This document shows, one piece after another, positions 1-11,659 of a stretch of 64,000 nucleotides of DNA. Position numbers and translations under genes: made by a program. Origin of the DNA: Pomacea canaliculata (lineage: Eukaryota; Mollusca; Gastropoda; Architaenioglossa; Ampullariidae); the NCBI RefSeq assembly GCF_003073045.1, contig NC_037594.1:32994338-33058337 (forward strand), written 5' to 3'. Positions within the stretch are counted from its first letter, which is position 1; the number at the start of each line of letters is the position of its first letter. The notes under the pieces are model-generated. The model saw only the letters and a program-made list of their open reading frames with translations, was not told where the DNA came from and did no database searches.

Positions 1-231
1 TGATCAACTATTTACTTATTAATGGTTAAAATACTTAAATAAAAGAAACATGTGGCCATGTAATCAAATATACATTAGATTGCAAAAACACCAAAGAGAG
101 TATTATTTTATTGATGTTTCAAATGCATAAACAGTTCTTGATTCTGCATAATTGTGTCAAACAAGTGTAATTAACATTTGTACAGATTCTTATTTTAATA
201 TTCCTGGATGTTTGGATTGGATTTTTCACAG

Positions 232-3200
232 AATTTTGTATCAGACTTCTCCGCTGTGCTGACTGATGGGGCATGTGAAGGCGAGGCAAACAGACAATTG
301 TTGAATGAAGTCATTTGTGAACATTTCCTGCGTCAAGGCATGCTGGACATTGCTGAAGCTCTCAATCAAGTAAGGGATCAAAGTAGCTATTAAACTTAAA
401 TAAGTTTGAAACTGCACAGTTTACTTCCTATGCTACCATAGTTTTATTTAACTGTTTGTCGATGGCTTTGTATCAGAAGTATGATCTGTTTTTCTGAGTA
501 TTTCAGAATAAAGATTTTGCAAAGTAAATTGCATGATTTATAAGTCATTGTTGATGGTAAACATGTTCCAGTCTCTTAAATTACCTTTTAAACTTTTTAG
601 GGAGATAAAAATAAATAACAGGCCTTCTCATTTTTAATTCTGTTATGAAAATGTAATACCATTCTAATTTCTCAGGTATATAATAGCTAATATGTCATCA
701 TTTTTATCCTTTTTTTAATGTATATATTTCCAGTGCAGTATCTTGTCATTAAAAATCATTTGAGCATTCTCCTTTTCTGTGATTTTTTTGTCATCTTTTA
801 TTTTTCATTGCTGTTACATGTGTTTTTATGTACAGTCCTTTCCATTTACAGGATGCAGGTCTAAACCTTTCACATGAAAGGAAAGAACCATTTTTGGAAC
901 TTCACCGTGTTTTAGAAGCCCTGAAAAACAAAGACCTGATTCCAGCATTAAAGTGAGTTAGCCATGTTTTTCGTTTTTTCCATACAGCAGAGGAGTTTAA
1001 AATAAAATTTTAGATATAGTTTCCTAGCAAGGGTATTTTTAAAATTATAGAAAGGTTTTAAAGGAGATTTTTAAACGTCATATATATGTTTTGAATATTC
1101 CAGATGAGTGGGATGTGAACAGGGTGAAATTAAACAATGGAGTTGTTATGTAATTTTTACTTTAAAGTGTTCTGGAATAAAAAATAATGTCCCCTGATAA
1201 TAAGCAATTACTTCAACTATGAGATGTTGCTTCAGGTGGGCGGAAGATCACCGTGAGCAGCTGGGAGAACAGAACAGCTCATTAGAATTCAAACTTCATC
1301 AGCTACAGTTTATTAACCTCATTAGACAGGGCCATTCCCATCAGAAAGAAGCACTTTTATATGCCAGAAACTTTGCACCTTTTGCCAGTGACCATCAACG
1401 AGGTAATTCTGTCTTAAAAGAACATTTTGATATAAAACATTAAAAGGAAAAAACTGTTTTATGTAGGTTTCTCTGCTTATTGTTACCTCTGATTTGCAAG
1501 CAATGGTAGGGGTGTTGATTAGCAGTTTTTGTATATCTATACACATAAATAAATTGAAGATTATGAATGCTTTTTATAGATATGAAAAATATTAAGTACC
1601 ATTTATAATCTTTTATGCTGGTTTTTATTTTGATTTACATCACAGAACTTTTATTTCGATATAGAGAACCAGTTGGTTTGGGTAGTGTGTGTGTGTGCAC
1701 ACTTATATACCTATTTGCATAAATCTGTCTTTGTGTGTATTGTCTTTCAGAGCTACAAAGACTAATGGGAAGCCTTCTGTACCTTCGTCAGGGCATTGAA
1801 CATTCACCTTATGCTCACTTTCTGCAACCAATCTACTGGCAAGAAATTTGTGATGTCTTTACCAAAGATGCTTGCCGTCTTATGGGTCTTTCAGTCCAAA
1901 GCCCACTCACTGTCTGGTATGTCATTCTGATAATTCTTTTGTATATGATAGGCAGGTGATAGAAGTGAAAAACATTATCACTCAAAATAAAGGTGGATGA
2001 TAGACTTCAAATAATTGTCATAGCCTGAGACAGCTTTGTTGTGCAGACTCTAAACTCTCTTACCGGAAGCTTCATGGTTCCTTTACTTTCATTTTTTAAT
2101 TTTTTTTTTTATTTATTATGTGTATTTCTTGTAAGAGCCTAAAGATGTTCAATTATTCCTTTATACCATCGTGTGATCTAGTAATTTTAGTGTTGTGTTT
2201 CTTGATATTATACTATTAGTGCGAAGAGAAGGAACAAAGGGAATGAATTAGTGTATGTTGTGAGAGATAACCTTTCCTTTTCTGCCTCTCAGTATTCAGG
2301 CAGGATGCCGGGCACTGCCACCTCTGCTTAGCATCCGACAAGTGATGAAGGAACGTTTAGTTCCTGGAGTGTGGTCTAATAAGGATGAACTGCCGGTCAG
2401 TTTTCTTATTATCGTGTACAGGTACATGTATTGGTGATGACTAGTAAAATCATTATTGGTTAGTGCATTTAACTGCCAGAATCATCTTTTGAAGAACTCT
2501 GACTGCTTTGACTTCTGACCTCATATATTTTGGCTGTTTGAAAAATAAAACTGCAGTGTTAAAGACAAATCCATTTGTGTAAGGAGAAGCAAATATAATA
2601 CAGTATTATATATGTGTGTGTAATAATGTGTCATAGTACTTATAATAGTAAGAGTGAAACTTTAATTTTGAATGGCCAAAAACAGTAATTAATGGACTTT
2701 TTGAAATTTTAGTAAATACTAGAAGAGCACAGTTTGTTAGATGGATTGCTAGATTATATGATTATATTGTTACCATTTGCCATCAGTAGGTAGCAAGTGA
2801 AACTAAGTGACTTATTTATAATCTTGACATCAGTTGTAAAGATCCAAAATTGGCAAAGTTTAAAGTTGCTGTCCTTGTTTGAAATTAGTTCTAACTTATT
2901 TCGGACTTGAATTATGATTTTTTCCTTCCATAAAATCCTTTGTCATAATTCTGAATGATGTGGTTAATATTGATCACAGGTGGAGATAGACCTGGGACAT
3001 GAGTACCACTTTCATTCCATCTTTGCTTGCCCCATCCTCCGACAGCAAAGCACCGAGAATAACCCTCCCATGCGCTTGGTGTGTGGACATGTCATTTCAA
3101 AGGAAGCTTTGAACAAACTCTCAAACATGAACAAGTAAGTATTTTTATATTGGTCGATGTCAGTATGTTAGAGACTGACAAACTTCAGTAGAGACTATTT

Positions 3201-3402
3201 TTATCTCACTTTAAAATGCATCATTTGTTAGTGTAACATCTGTAACAGCTTCAGATCCTCGTATGGGATGCATCATGGACATCTTTGTTATTTGTCTTTA
3301 ATGTTTATGTTACAGATGTTCTTGATGTCTATTTTCAGAGTGAAGTGTCCCTACTGTCCTGTGGAGCAAGTTCCCTCTGATGCCAAACAGATCATTTTTT
3401 GA
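232..3402 (+). CDS. RMND5A: RMND5A/B homologue, GID/CTLH E3 ubiquitin ligase subunit (3' part)
   Basis: This is the C-terminal 297 residues of an RMND5-type protein (yeast Gid2 family), a RING-like subunit of the CTLH E3 ubiquitin ligase of cytosol and nucleus. Seven exons join in phase: 232-369, 852-952, 1236-1402, 1751-1916, 2293-2395, 2980-3134 and 3339-3402, all with GT..AG borders. Visible parts in order are a LisH segment ([20 protein letters not shown]), a CTLH helical region ([20 protein letters not shown]), a CRA-type region ([17 protein letters not shown]) and a degenerate RING ([24 protein letters not shown]). The protein ends in DAKQIIF, closely matching the vertebrate ending DAKQIFF. 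Vertebrate RMND5A is about 390 residues, so roughly the first 95 lie upstream of the window. RMND5A and RMND5B cannot be told apart here; invertebrates usually have one copy. Confidence 0.95.
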
Positions 3403-3760
3403 AAGACACCTCAGTATGATCACAGCACAGATGATGAGCAGATAGGAACACCTTGAAGAAGGGGAGGCTAAAAGCTTACTTTGAAAGTGTCTGCTGTGAT
3501 AAAATGAAAAACATTTTTTTCTTCATAATGATCGCAGATGCTATTCTTCATTTAAGAATTTGAACACTGCTAAACATGTCGCTCAGTTTGAGAACTACAT
3601 GAGAAGCTCCCAGACATTATTAAAACATTGAGAGTACATCATATTTATTCTGTGCTGTTCAAAGTGACAGCAATTTATCAAGAAAAATAGTACACATTAA
3701 GTGCCGGCAGAAAAAAAAAATTCTAAATGTCAATAAAATCTTTTCTGTAGCTCTAATCTT
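3403..3760 (+). promoter_or_regulatory. RMND5 3' UTR with polyadenylation signal
   Basis: Non-coding sequence follows the TGA stop. A canonical AATAAA lies at 3732-3737, followed by T-rich sequence, so cleavage is expected near 3750-3760. The 3' UTR would be about 350 nt. Confidence 0.7.
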
Positions 3761-4440
3761 AAAGTCTCTTTCAGTTATCTTTGCATGGCTGTGCGCTTTG
3801 AGTGTATGTGGAAGGTTGATGTTCGTGTTAATGGTGGTCGGAATCAGTTTAAAGATGGATATACAGTGTTCGGAATTTTCATTTCAGATTTTGTCTCATG
3901 ATAATTTTGATGGCAGACCTTGTAAAAACTATAATTGACAAAGCATGGCCTGTATTATTAAAGGTGTATCCGTAAGTGGATGAGTGAGCAGCAGGTGTGC
4001 AAGCAAGCAATGGTGTACACACACACTTGTGTAACGTGTAATAATTGTGGGCTTTGCTTAAATGTGGAGCGATGGAGCAGATTTTTTATAAACTGCCCCA
4101 AAACCTATAAAAGATTTAAAAAAAAAAAAGGCATTTTCAAGGTAGGGGGAAAACAGAAATCCCTATAGGCAAAGAAAATTTTATCTTAAAATTTGTTTAG
4201 AGTTTGTAATAGAGCTGAAAGTTCATGGCAACTCTTATAGTTCATTCTCGCTCCCTTTGCTCTTTCTAAAACATCACTTGAGCAAACGTTTTAAATGATC
4301 AAGCAGACACAAAAAGAATACATCTCTGGTTTTTCTCTTTTTTAATGTAGCCAACTATCAGTTTTAAAAAATGGATCTTAACATCTCGGAAGCTGGGACA
4401 ACGGCACACTCCATGTTTATACGGAAAGGAAGCTTGCGCT
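3761..4440. other. Intergenic tail-to-tail spacer
   Basis: No gene is seen. The RMND5 gene (+) and the UGT gene (-) converge here. TTTAAT at 4341-4346 reads ATTAAA on the minus strand, about 100 nt past the UGT stop, and is the best candidate for the UGT poly(A) signal. Confidence 0.5.
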
Positions 4441-4445
4441 GTCTA

Positions 4446-6497
4446 CTAAGCGAGATAGTAGAACAAAGCAACTGCCACTAACAAAACAACACATATCACT
4501 TTATGACGAACTTCATCAGAAACCTTGAGTTTGGTATCGTGAGACTGTCTGTTTCTCGCCTTCAGGTGGAGCTTGGCGGCCCCCTCGTGATCATCTGTGA
4601 TCTGGTGAACCGAGACCTCGGTTTCGTGAACCTGGTTTTCGGGTTGGTGCAGAGTATTCGCGGCCAGCTTTGTATGCGAGTCTGCAGATGATGATGCTCC
4701 TCGCACGTATCGTACACCGTGCAACACAGCAAACACAACAGTTACAACAATACCAATACACAATGCAAACACAGCAAAAGCCACATCAAGACCTGCATGC
4801 TGAAAGAAGTTCAAATCTATTGAACGGGGTCGAAGGTGAACCCCGCCGTATTTAATAACGCGTTCTATCGCCATGGCCGCACGCTCGCATGGCGTTTCCG
4901 GTCTGTTCTTGAATAAGTAAGATGCCATTTTCATACGTTTGGACAATCCTTTGTCAGCCAACATAGAGTTAATGGTTGAGGAGATCTTGTCAGCAGACAC
5001 AGCCAGAAAGTCCAACATATGACCAACACCAAACTCGTTCACTCGGGTGCCAGTTCCAACTGTGTGTGAGTGGAAAGGTGTACACAGAATGGGCACCCCG
5101 TGGTACAGTGCTTCGAAAAATCCATTTTTACCGCAATGCGATACAAACAAGCGAACTTTTGGATGTCCCAGGGCATCGTTCTGTGGAAACCAGCTTGCGA
5201 TCTGCACGTGTCCCAGCCTGGTGACACTTGTAGAGGCGTTCAGTCGCAACAGCACGCGGGCGTCCACGTGTCTGAAGGCCAGCAACAATTTCTCCTCTAC
5301 TTGCGAGGTTGGGTTCAGAAGCTGAGATCCGAAAGACACGACCACCACTCCTCTATCATCAGCACCATCAAAAAACCTTTGTAAAGGTCCCGGCAGAGGT
5401 TTACCCGGTGCCGCCGTCAGCCCGCCGACTTGGACAAAATTTGGAAAGTTCGCTTTGGGGTAGTCCAAGATGTAGTCAGAGTTTTCCAGAAACAAAACGG
5501 CTCTCCTGAAAAGAACACCATAATCCACTTTGCTCAGCTTTGCCCCCAAGGTGTTTCCCTGGCGAAAGGTAGCGGCTAGGGAGGCGTCGGCCCAAGCCTT
5601 CGAGAAGTATGAAAGAAATTAGTGAGGCGCTGCGTGAAGGACATGCTGCCTGGCAAAGCGGAGTCCGAACTGGGGTAGTAGTTGACGGGGAGTGGGCCGC
5701 CGCTGTCCAGCGGACTGATGTCGCTGCCGACAAGGCCGACGGGCACGGCGAGAAATGCAGGGACCAGGGCCAAGCAATGCGCGGATGGGTCTCCGTCCAG
5801 CAGGACCAGGTCTGGCTTGAACTTCTTGAGGCCCTCCAGGTCATCTCGAGCCTCCAAGTAGCTCTGACACACGTGACCCAGGACATCACGTACAGGCCTG
5901 GCGGATGGTCTCGCCGCCACGTTACCGCCACGGACAGCCTCCATTATGGAGTCGAGGCTATCCAGTACGGCCGCCACTGTCGGGTCGACGCGGAACACCT
6001 GTACCTGGATGTCATCGGTTGGCGCTGGTTCTGTGCAGCGTCTGATCTTGAAGTATGAGGGAACGTACAAGAGTACCTACAGACAGCAAAACAGCGTCGA
6101 CTAGGAGTTCACCTCTCAAACTTTTACACGAGTCATAAATAATACTAACTACATATAGTCAAATATTCCACTATGATTTCGTAGGTGAGGAAGGAAGAAA
6201 GAAAGAGGGAAACGCCTTTTCAAAATTTTGACAGCTAGTCGCCTGACAACTTTGTAAGTTTTTGAAAACTCTCACACATAGAAAAGATGCATCGGTACCA
6301 CTGAGCATGGGTGAGCTCACCTGATGGCCTTGGGACAGGAGCTGGCGGCCAACACCGACCATCTGGCGACAGTGACCAGTCTCTGGCAGCGGGATGAGCG
6401 TCACACGGTAGGCGCTGACACCGCTCCTCCTTGTCACCAGCAAAGGCAGCAGACACAGGACCAGCAGCCACCGCCACCACCACCACCGCCCAGCCAT
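4446..6497 (-). CDS. UDP-glycosyltransferase (UGT, GT1 family), one apparent frameshift
   Basis: This is a membrane UGT that would transfer sugar from a UDP-sugar to small lipophilic acceptors in the ER lumen. Exon 1 (6321-6497) starts at ATG 6497 and encodes a signal peptide with a tryptophan run (MAGRWWWWRWLLVLCLLPLL). Exon 2 (4446-6076) carries the rest; the join is phase 0 (GHQ|VLLYVPSYF). The GT-B C-terminal half shows VVVVSFGSQ, the UGT signature start WFPQNDALGHPKVRLFVSHC and the helix FFEALYHGVP. A membrane segment (FAVFALCIGIVVTVVFAVL) follows. The frame changes near 5590-5600; one missing base there would account for it and give about 602 residues, against about 530 in most UGTs. 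The excess is a charged tail of about 75 residues plus a second hydrophobic end (VICVVLLVAVALFYYLA). The usual DQ of the donor motif is replaced by SHT. Confidence 0.9.
6077..6320 (-). other. UGT intron 1
   Basis: The donor GTGAGC is at 6320 and the acceptor CTGTAG ends at 6077. It joins the signal-peptide exon to the main exon in phase 0. It is the only UGT intron seen. Confidence 0.85.
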
Positions 6498-6662
6498 CTT
6501 GACCTGCAGCGGACAAACTTGTTGAGGACAGAAGAGATGGAGCGAAGACAATGGCGACGACCAGAGCTACCTGTCTACCGTATCTCTACATAGAAAGGAT
6601 CGAATAAGTGGGAAAACTTCCTTTGTGACCTTTGAGTACCTTCGTGCAGTCACTGAGGTCAG

Positions 6663-6807
6663 GTAATGACATTACTTAGCACAGAGTCAAGTCAGTGATA
6701 ACATCAGAAGCACAACCAAGGTAATGATAACATTACTTGACATAGTCTGCCTGGAAAATAATGTTATTTCTAAGGTGAAAGGCTTGTCATAGTAATGATA
6801 GCATTAC
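6663..6807. repeat. Three copies of a palindromic GTAATG..CATTAC motif upstream of UGT
   Basis: The sequences are GTAATGACATTAC (6663-6675), GTAATGATAACATTAC (6721-6736) and GTAATGATAGCATTAC (6792-6807), each followed by TT. The half-sites GTAATG and CATTAC form inverted repeats with spacers of 1, 4 and 4 nt. They lie 170-310 bp upstream of the UGT start codon, so they could be promoter elements or remains of a diverged tandem repeat. Confidence 0.55.
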
Positions 6808-6829
6808 TTCACACAATGGATGCGACAAT

Positions 6830-9800
6830 AATAATATTAGCACATTTGATAGGACAGTAATTATAACTTAGCAAACACATTAACATTTTTAGCACAGGTT
6901 AAAAGATGAGTAATAGGAATAGTCACATTGTTTCATCGTGTGGGCGTTGGAGTATGTGGTGAAAGTTTCTTGGCCTGACCTTTCCCGAGATGTAGCCTGT
7001 GCCACAAAGCGCTGAGTTCACACAACCGCGATGCCAGAGGTTGTTTTGTGTCTTTAAATAGCTACCAGCACTCGAGGCAGCTCGCGCAAGGAGAGCTTCA
7101 GAGATGTATAGGTGTGTGGTGCTGCCAGAAAAAAAGTTGCTCTTGTTGTTTTCCAGGTGCAAGAGCAGAGTAACTCGCGGCCAGAAAAGGCCATACCCCG
7201 GGTTTAGTGTTTACGGGTCTTTGGTGCTGGGCTGGTCACATGATCTTCGGCACCATGGTTACCTGTCTCTTGCCTGACCTTTAACGACGGACAGCCATCA
7301 AGCAACAGGGTCAGCGACACCAGATTGTTTGTCACACATTCCACGCTAGCTCATTTTTTTCATTTGCCTACTTGCTTCCCATGCTGTCATCTTTTCAAAA
7401 TATCTGTCGTGTGTTGCATTAACTTAAGAAAATGTTTTATGGTCAATACTAAGGGACAAATTCTTTTAATGACACAGGCACTGTCGTGTTTAACTCAAGT
7501 GATGCAAGCGAAACGATCGCTCTGTCCATTAATTTGCAATGCTTACTTCTGCATCTATTGTAAAAGGGTATTTAAGAGCAAAGTGTTTCCTTCAGCTTGT
7601 TCCATGTCAATGTTTCACAGCCAGACACTTGTTTCTGCTTTTTTTGACAACAAGCGTGGAGAGGTGTTCAAGCTGTGGGTGGTGACACGCAAATTAAGTT
7701 CTGATAAGCAGGAATTGTAAAGAGTAAGTGCTGTTCGAGAAAAATGTTTTTGTCCTTTCTCTCCGGGTTTTAACTCTGGATAGGTCGTAAGAGTCAAACG
7801 AACGCAAACACGCATGCACACAAATACCAAGACATTTTGTGTACCTGCAGCTTAATTACGGTAAAGTTTCTAACTCCTTTTCAGCAGTCGGCACGACTAT
7901 TCATGCTTAAAATGTAAGTAGCATGCACTTACAAGCCTCCCTTCCCAAGTCATGGTCGGGGCAGCGGGCGCTCAGGTACTCAAGCCTTTCTTGGCGATCG
8001 TTTTGCTGGTTCAGTGCCGAGTGTTATCAGCATGAGCACCCTGATTACCCGAGTTAGACACCGAGTGCTTGCCTGAAAAGGTGCCTCCCACAGTTTTTAC
8101 GTAAACAAAAGTGACCAGGCGCCTGTATTGTGGTCATAAAATAAATATAGATATATCGCAGTTAATGTGGTCAAACTCCAGGGTTCGTAAGTTTGCAACA
8201 CAACTCAAGTGGTGGAAAGCAGAGTATAACTCTAGCGCTATGTTCTGACTTGACAAACTTCCTACCTTTTTATGGCTGACGATTTAGGGGCTGGCTAGTG
8301 GGCAGAGGACAGCAACACGAAATTAAACTGGCTGCGTGGCTGGCCCATCCCCAGTGAGGTCAGCCAACCGGACAGTCCAGCAGCCAGTCTGCGCGTTTGG
8401 ACCAGACCTCCGGTTGCAGGCAGGAGGGGCTCCCCGGGCCCGTCTGTGCAGCTGGTTACAGCAGCACAGGTAAAGGCATTCACCGCATCATGGGTTCCCA
8501 TCACTCTCGGGTGCCCTATGAGAGCTGAAGTATTTCACCTTCTTCACATTTGTGCTTCGAGCTTCCCGTCTAGTTTGATAACAGACTGCGCAAGCTTAAC
8601 CATGCTTCATTAACTAGGTTCCTCAGAGACTGGGCCGTGTTTAGGAGAGAAGGCAGATGAGGCATCTGCTAGGGCCCCGCGCTTTTGATTAGTATGGTAA
8701 GTAGGCTCCAAATTAATGATGTATTGCATGCTGTGTCTCGGGCCCCACGAGGGGGCTAAAAACAGGCCTGCTCAGAGAGCTCATACCCAATATCAGCCTT
8801 GAATTTTATCACTTACATAAAGTCTTAATTTCTGGCATTTAATCTTTATCATTCACTGTTCTCTGATAATGGAGGTTATTGCAGGTTATTACAAATGATC
8901 TGGTTTTTACAGATGATAAACCTTGTTTGCGTCAATAGAGGAAAAAAATGGCGAGGTACAAATAGCTGGGGAAGGGGTTAGTAGAGCACCGTGTTTCAAG
9001 TGCTATGAACGAAGGTGAGTTACTGTCTTACGTATGGGGTGTTTTCACCACTGCCAGGGTGCCTGCAGTATTCATGCGCAGTGTCTGCACTAGGATTAGT
9101 GTGCTCTCCCTTTAGATGGAAATCCAATCTTTCGCCTCCCCTCCTCACCCACTCCAACCCACTTAGCTCACCACTTTCTCTCCCCTTCTTACGATCATCC
9201 CTCCCTATCTGTGCACGCGTTTTCATCTTCTAGTCAATCTAGTGTGTGTGTGTGATATTATCGGCACGGACGACTTTTGCTGGAGTTTATTTTCCGCCTG
9301 TGTGAGGTTATATCAAAACAGCATATTAACTGCTCTATGGTATATTGAAATATAATGGCTTTCTAAACAAGTATAATGGTCGTAGATTTAGGAATCTATT
9401 TTCAGTAGAAACTGCTTATCCTTTTTCTTTCAAAATTAGCTTTTCCTAATGCTTCCAGCCAGACAAGCAATGGAATAAGGGGAAGTAAGCATTGGCAGTG
9501 AGCGGGAATGCCAGACTAGAGCTACGTCTCTTTAAACGCTTCGGCGGCTTTAGCGCACTTGCGGTTTGAGAAGCTGTCGCTCCTCACTTGAGTGATTTTT
9601 TTTTCAATCAAAGGACAAATTTCCATTAAAATTGGTTTACAGATTTTGGCTTTCATCCAAATAGTGATCGGCTGCTCTGTTTCCCAATATGCAACTAAAA
9701 CTAGAAAACATTCCGCCTTCCAGAAATCGACTGAATACATGTGTGCATCCTTCGTGTACCTCGGACGGACAAAGGGCTCAAAGTGTTAAAATTAAGACTT

Positions 9801-10160
9801 AAAACAATTGAAAATCGGACCTGATTCACACCATCTCATTACAAGCTTAGAAGCTTACAGTCTCGGAGAAGGCGGTCTAGCGCAGATCATAATGTCGCTG
9901 CATGGAGTAAAACCAGTATTTGTGTACGCTTGTTGCTTGATCTCTGTATTTGGATGTATTTTATTCGAAAGTAATAATAAAATTAACTTGCTTTACACCC
10001 AGGAACCAATGATCGCGAACTGGGGGGAACACCGTAAATGCGGTCCCTCCGGAGTCGCGTGACTTTACCTCGAGATGTCCGACCCTTGTCCGCCATCAGC
10101 TGAGACCTGAGACATTTTAAATTTCCATCTCTAAGGTCTTAGGAAAAATGCAGACTTTTG
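6830..10160. other. Gene-free stretch
   Basis: No coding region could be supported. The open frames here, up to 131 codons at 7325-7720, have no recognisable domain and no convincing splice context. A pyrimidine-rich tract at 9120-9230 is the only clear compositional feature. Confidence 0.5.
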
Positions 10161-10307
10161 CGCATCTACTAAAAGGAAGGTGTATGTGGCTGAGTGGGGG
10201 GTGCAGACAGACTTGAAGTGCCTGGACAAGTGTTCTCCGGACCAGGACTCTGTATGTACAGTGCTGTCTGGTGCTGATCTGTATCTGTACACTTACTGCC
10301 TGGTGCC

Positions 10308-10350
10308 AGAACTGGTCCTGCTGGACGAAGACCCATCCGCTGTGTGCAAC
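10308..10350 (+). pseudogene. Short UGT-like fragment
   Basis: Translation gives PELVLLDEDPSAVC, against PDLVLLDGDPSAHC in the UGT gene at about 5785-5830 (minus strand). The nucleotide match is also close over about 42 bp. Similarity was not seen on either side. It is a displaced scrap of a UGT exon, in the opposite orientation to the intact gene. Confidence 0.5.
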
Positions 10351-10525
10351 AGTGCAAGCACTGTTTGTTACACAACCTGAAGATGTCTATCAGTCCTGCC
10401 TCTCTTTTCATGACTGTAGGCGGAGAGGGGAAAAGGGAGACAGGGGTGAGAATTGCGACATCACGCGAGGAATGCATGAAGCGCCTCCCAGTGATCGCGT
10501 CGTCCTGACACGAACTTGTATCACT

Positions 10526-10590
10526 GGACTGCTAGCAGACGATTTTTTTCCCAGTTAACTACTAAAACGAGCTTCCGGTTTAGTCACATT
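10526..10590 (+). repeat. Dispersed repeat, copy 1
   Basis: The segment reads GACTGCTAGCAGACGA, a T-run, CAGTTAACTACTAAAACGAG and CTTCCGGTTTAGTCACAT. It matches 40852-40923 closely. Copy 2 has an extra stretch of about 16 bp between ACGAG and CTTCC. The family is unknown. Confidence 0.7.
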
Positions 10591-11446
10591 CATTGTTTAG
10601 GTTCCCCGAGACTAACAGCGGAGAACTTCGCAAGAGGCTAAGCGTTGGTCTCGGCAGACAGACAGCAGTCCACCTACACACGTCCGTGGTCCTGACACCG
10701 CATCGCCCTCGTGTTGTACGGCACAGCACGTCACTCAGATGGGAAGACTGGTATCTTACTTGCAACATCTGTTATTTCCTTTTGTGTTTTGCTTCAATGC
10801 TTCAATGGCTTCAAATCAGCAATTAAATGTTCGTTTACTGCATTGTCTGCCTACCCGACACTTAGCATGATAGTTTACTAATATCTCTCACGCCTTACCT
10901 GAAATCATAGCATCCTACCTAGGTTTCACATATCCGGCTCTTCGGCTGCCATAAGCACAACAGATGAAGGCCTCAACCACTTTTATGTTTTCTTTAGTTA
11001 GCTACAGTTTCGAGAAAGTGATGTCGGCGACTTTGAGGCTTAATATTTTCAATATTTTCTTAAGATTGCGGCTCAGAAGGACAAATCCTTGCAAGAGATA
11101 TACCGATCTTGTCCGTGCGTGCGTGAGCGCGTGTGTATGTGTGTGTATGAGAGAGAGAAGTGGTCTAGAGAAAAAGAACCGCAGTCTGTAATAAGCCTCG
11201 ATCTGCATGCCGTGGTATCGGCCGTACTGTGCTAATTGCATCCTCATAAAATGGGAGAGAGATGTCATGGGGAGACGGGAATGAGACGCCCTGCTACGCC
11301 TCGTCTCACAAAGGGCGATCCGCTCACTTGGCGCAGTTAGAATATTTCATGTCTGAGCTCCGGCATAACATGGGGAGTAAGGGGCATCTGCTGCGATAAG
11401 TGTTCCGTGAGAGCACGCGGCATATTGGGCAAGAACAGCGACAGTG

Positions 11447-11650
11447 TGTACTCGACAGTGAAAGACAGGCCAGGTATCAACATGACTGTGTGTACACAAT
11501 ATATAGACAGCCAGAGCAGGTATCAACATGATGTGTGTACACAATAGTATAGACAGAACAGGTATCAACATGATGGTGTGTACACGATAGTATAGACAGT
11601 CTAGACAGGTATCAATATGACAGTTTGACGGGGCCGAGTATCAACACGTT
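11447..11650 (+). repeat. Imperfect minisatellite, unit about 50-60 bp
   Basis: Four diverged units share AGGTATCAACATGA, GTGTGTACAC and ATAGTATAGACAG. The pattern recurs at about 11473, 11518, 11560 and 11605. No coding frame runs through it. Confidence 0.75.
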
Positions 11651-11659
11651 CCAAGAATG

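Noticed and set aside
4446-6070. Two separate genes at the UGT locus
   Set aside because: The two long minus-strand frames are halves of one UGT fold with continuous family similarity on both sides; a single missing base explains the break better than two genes.
7325-7720. 131-codon open frame on the + strand
   Set aside because: No domain, no plausible splice or start context, and low-complexity Cys/Phe-rich composition; best explained by chance.
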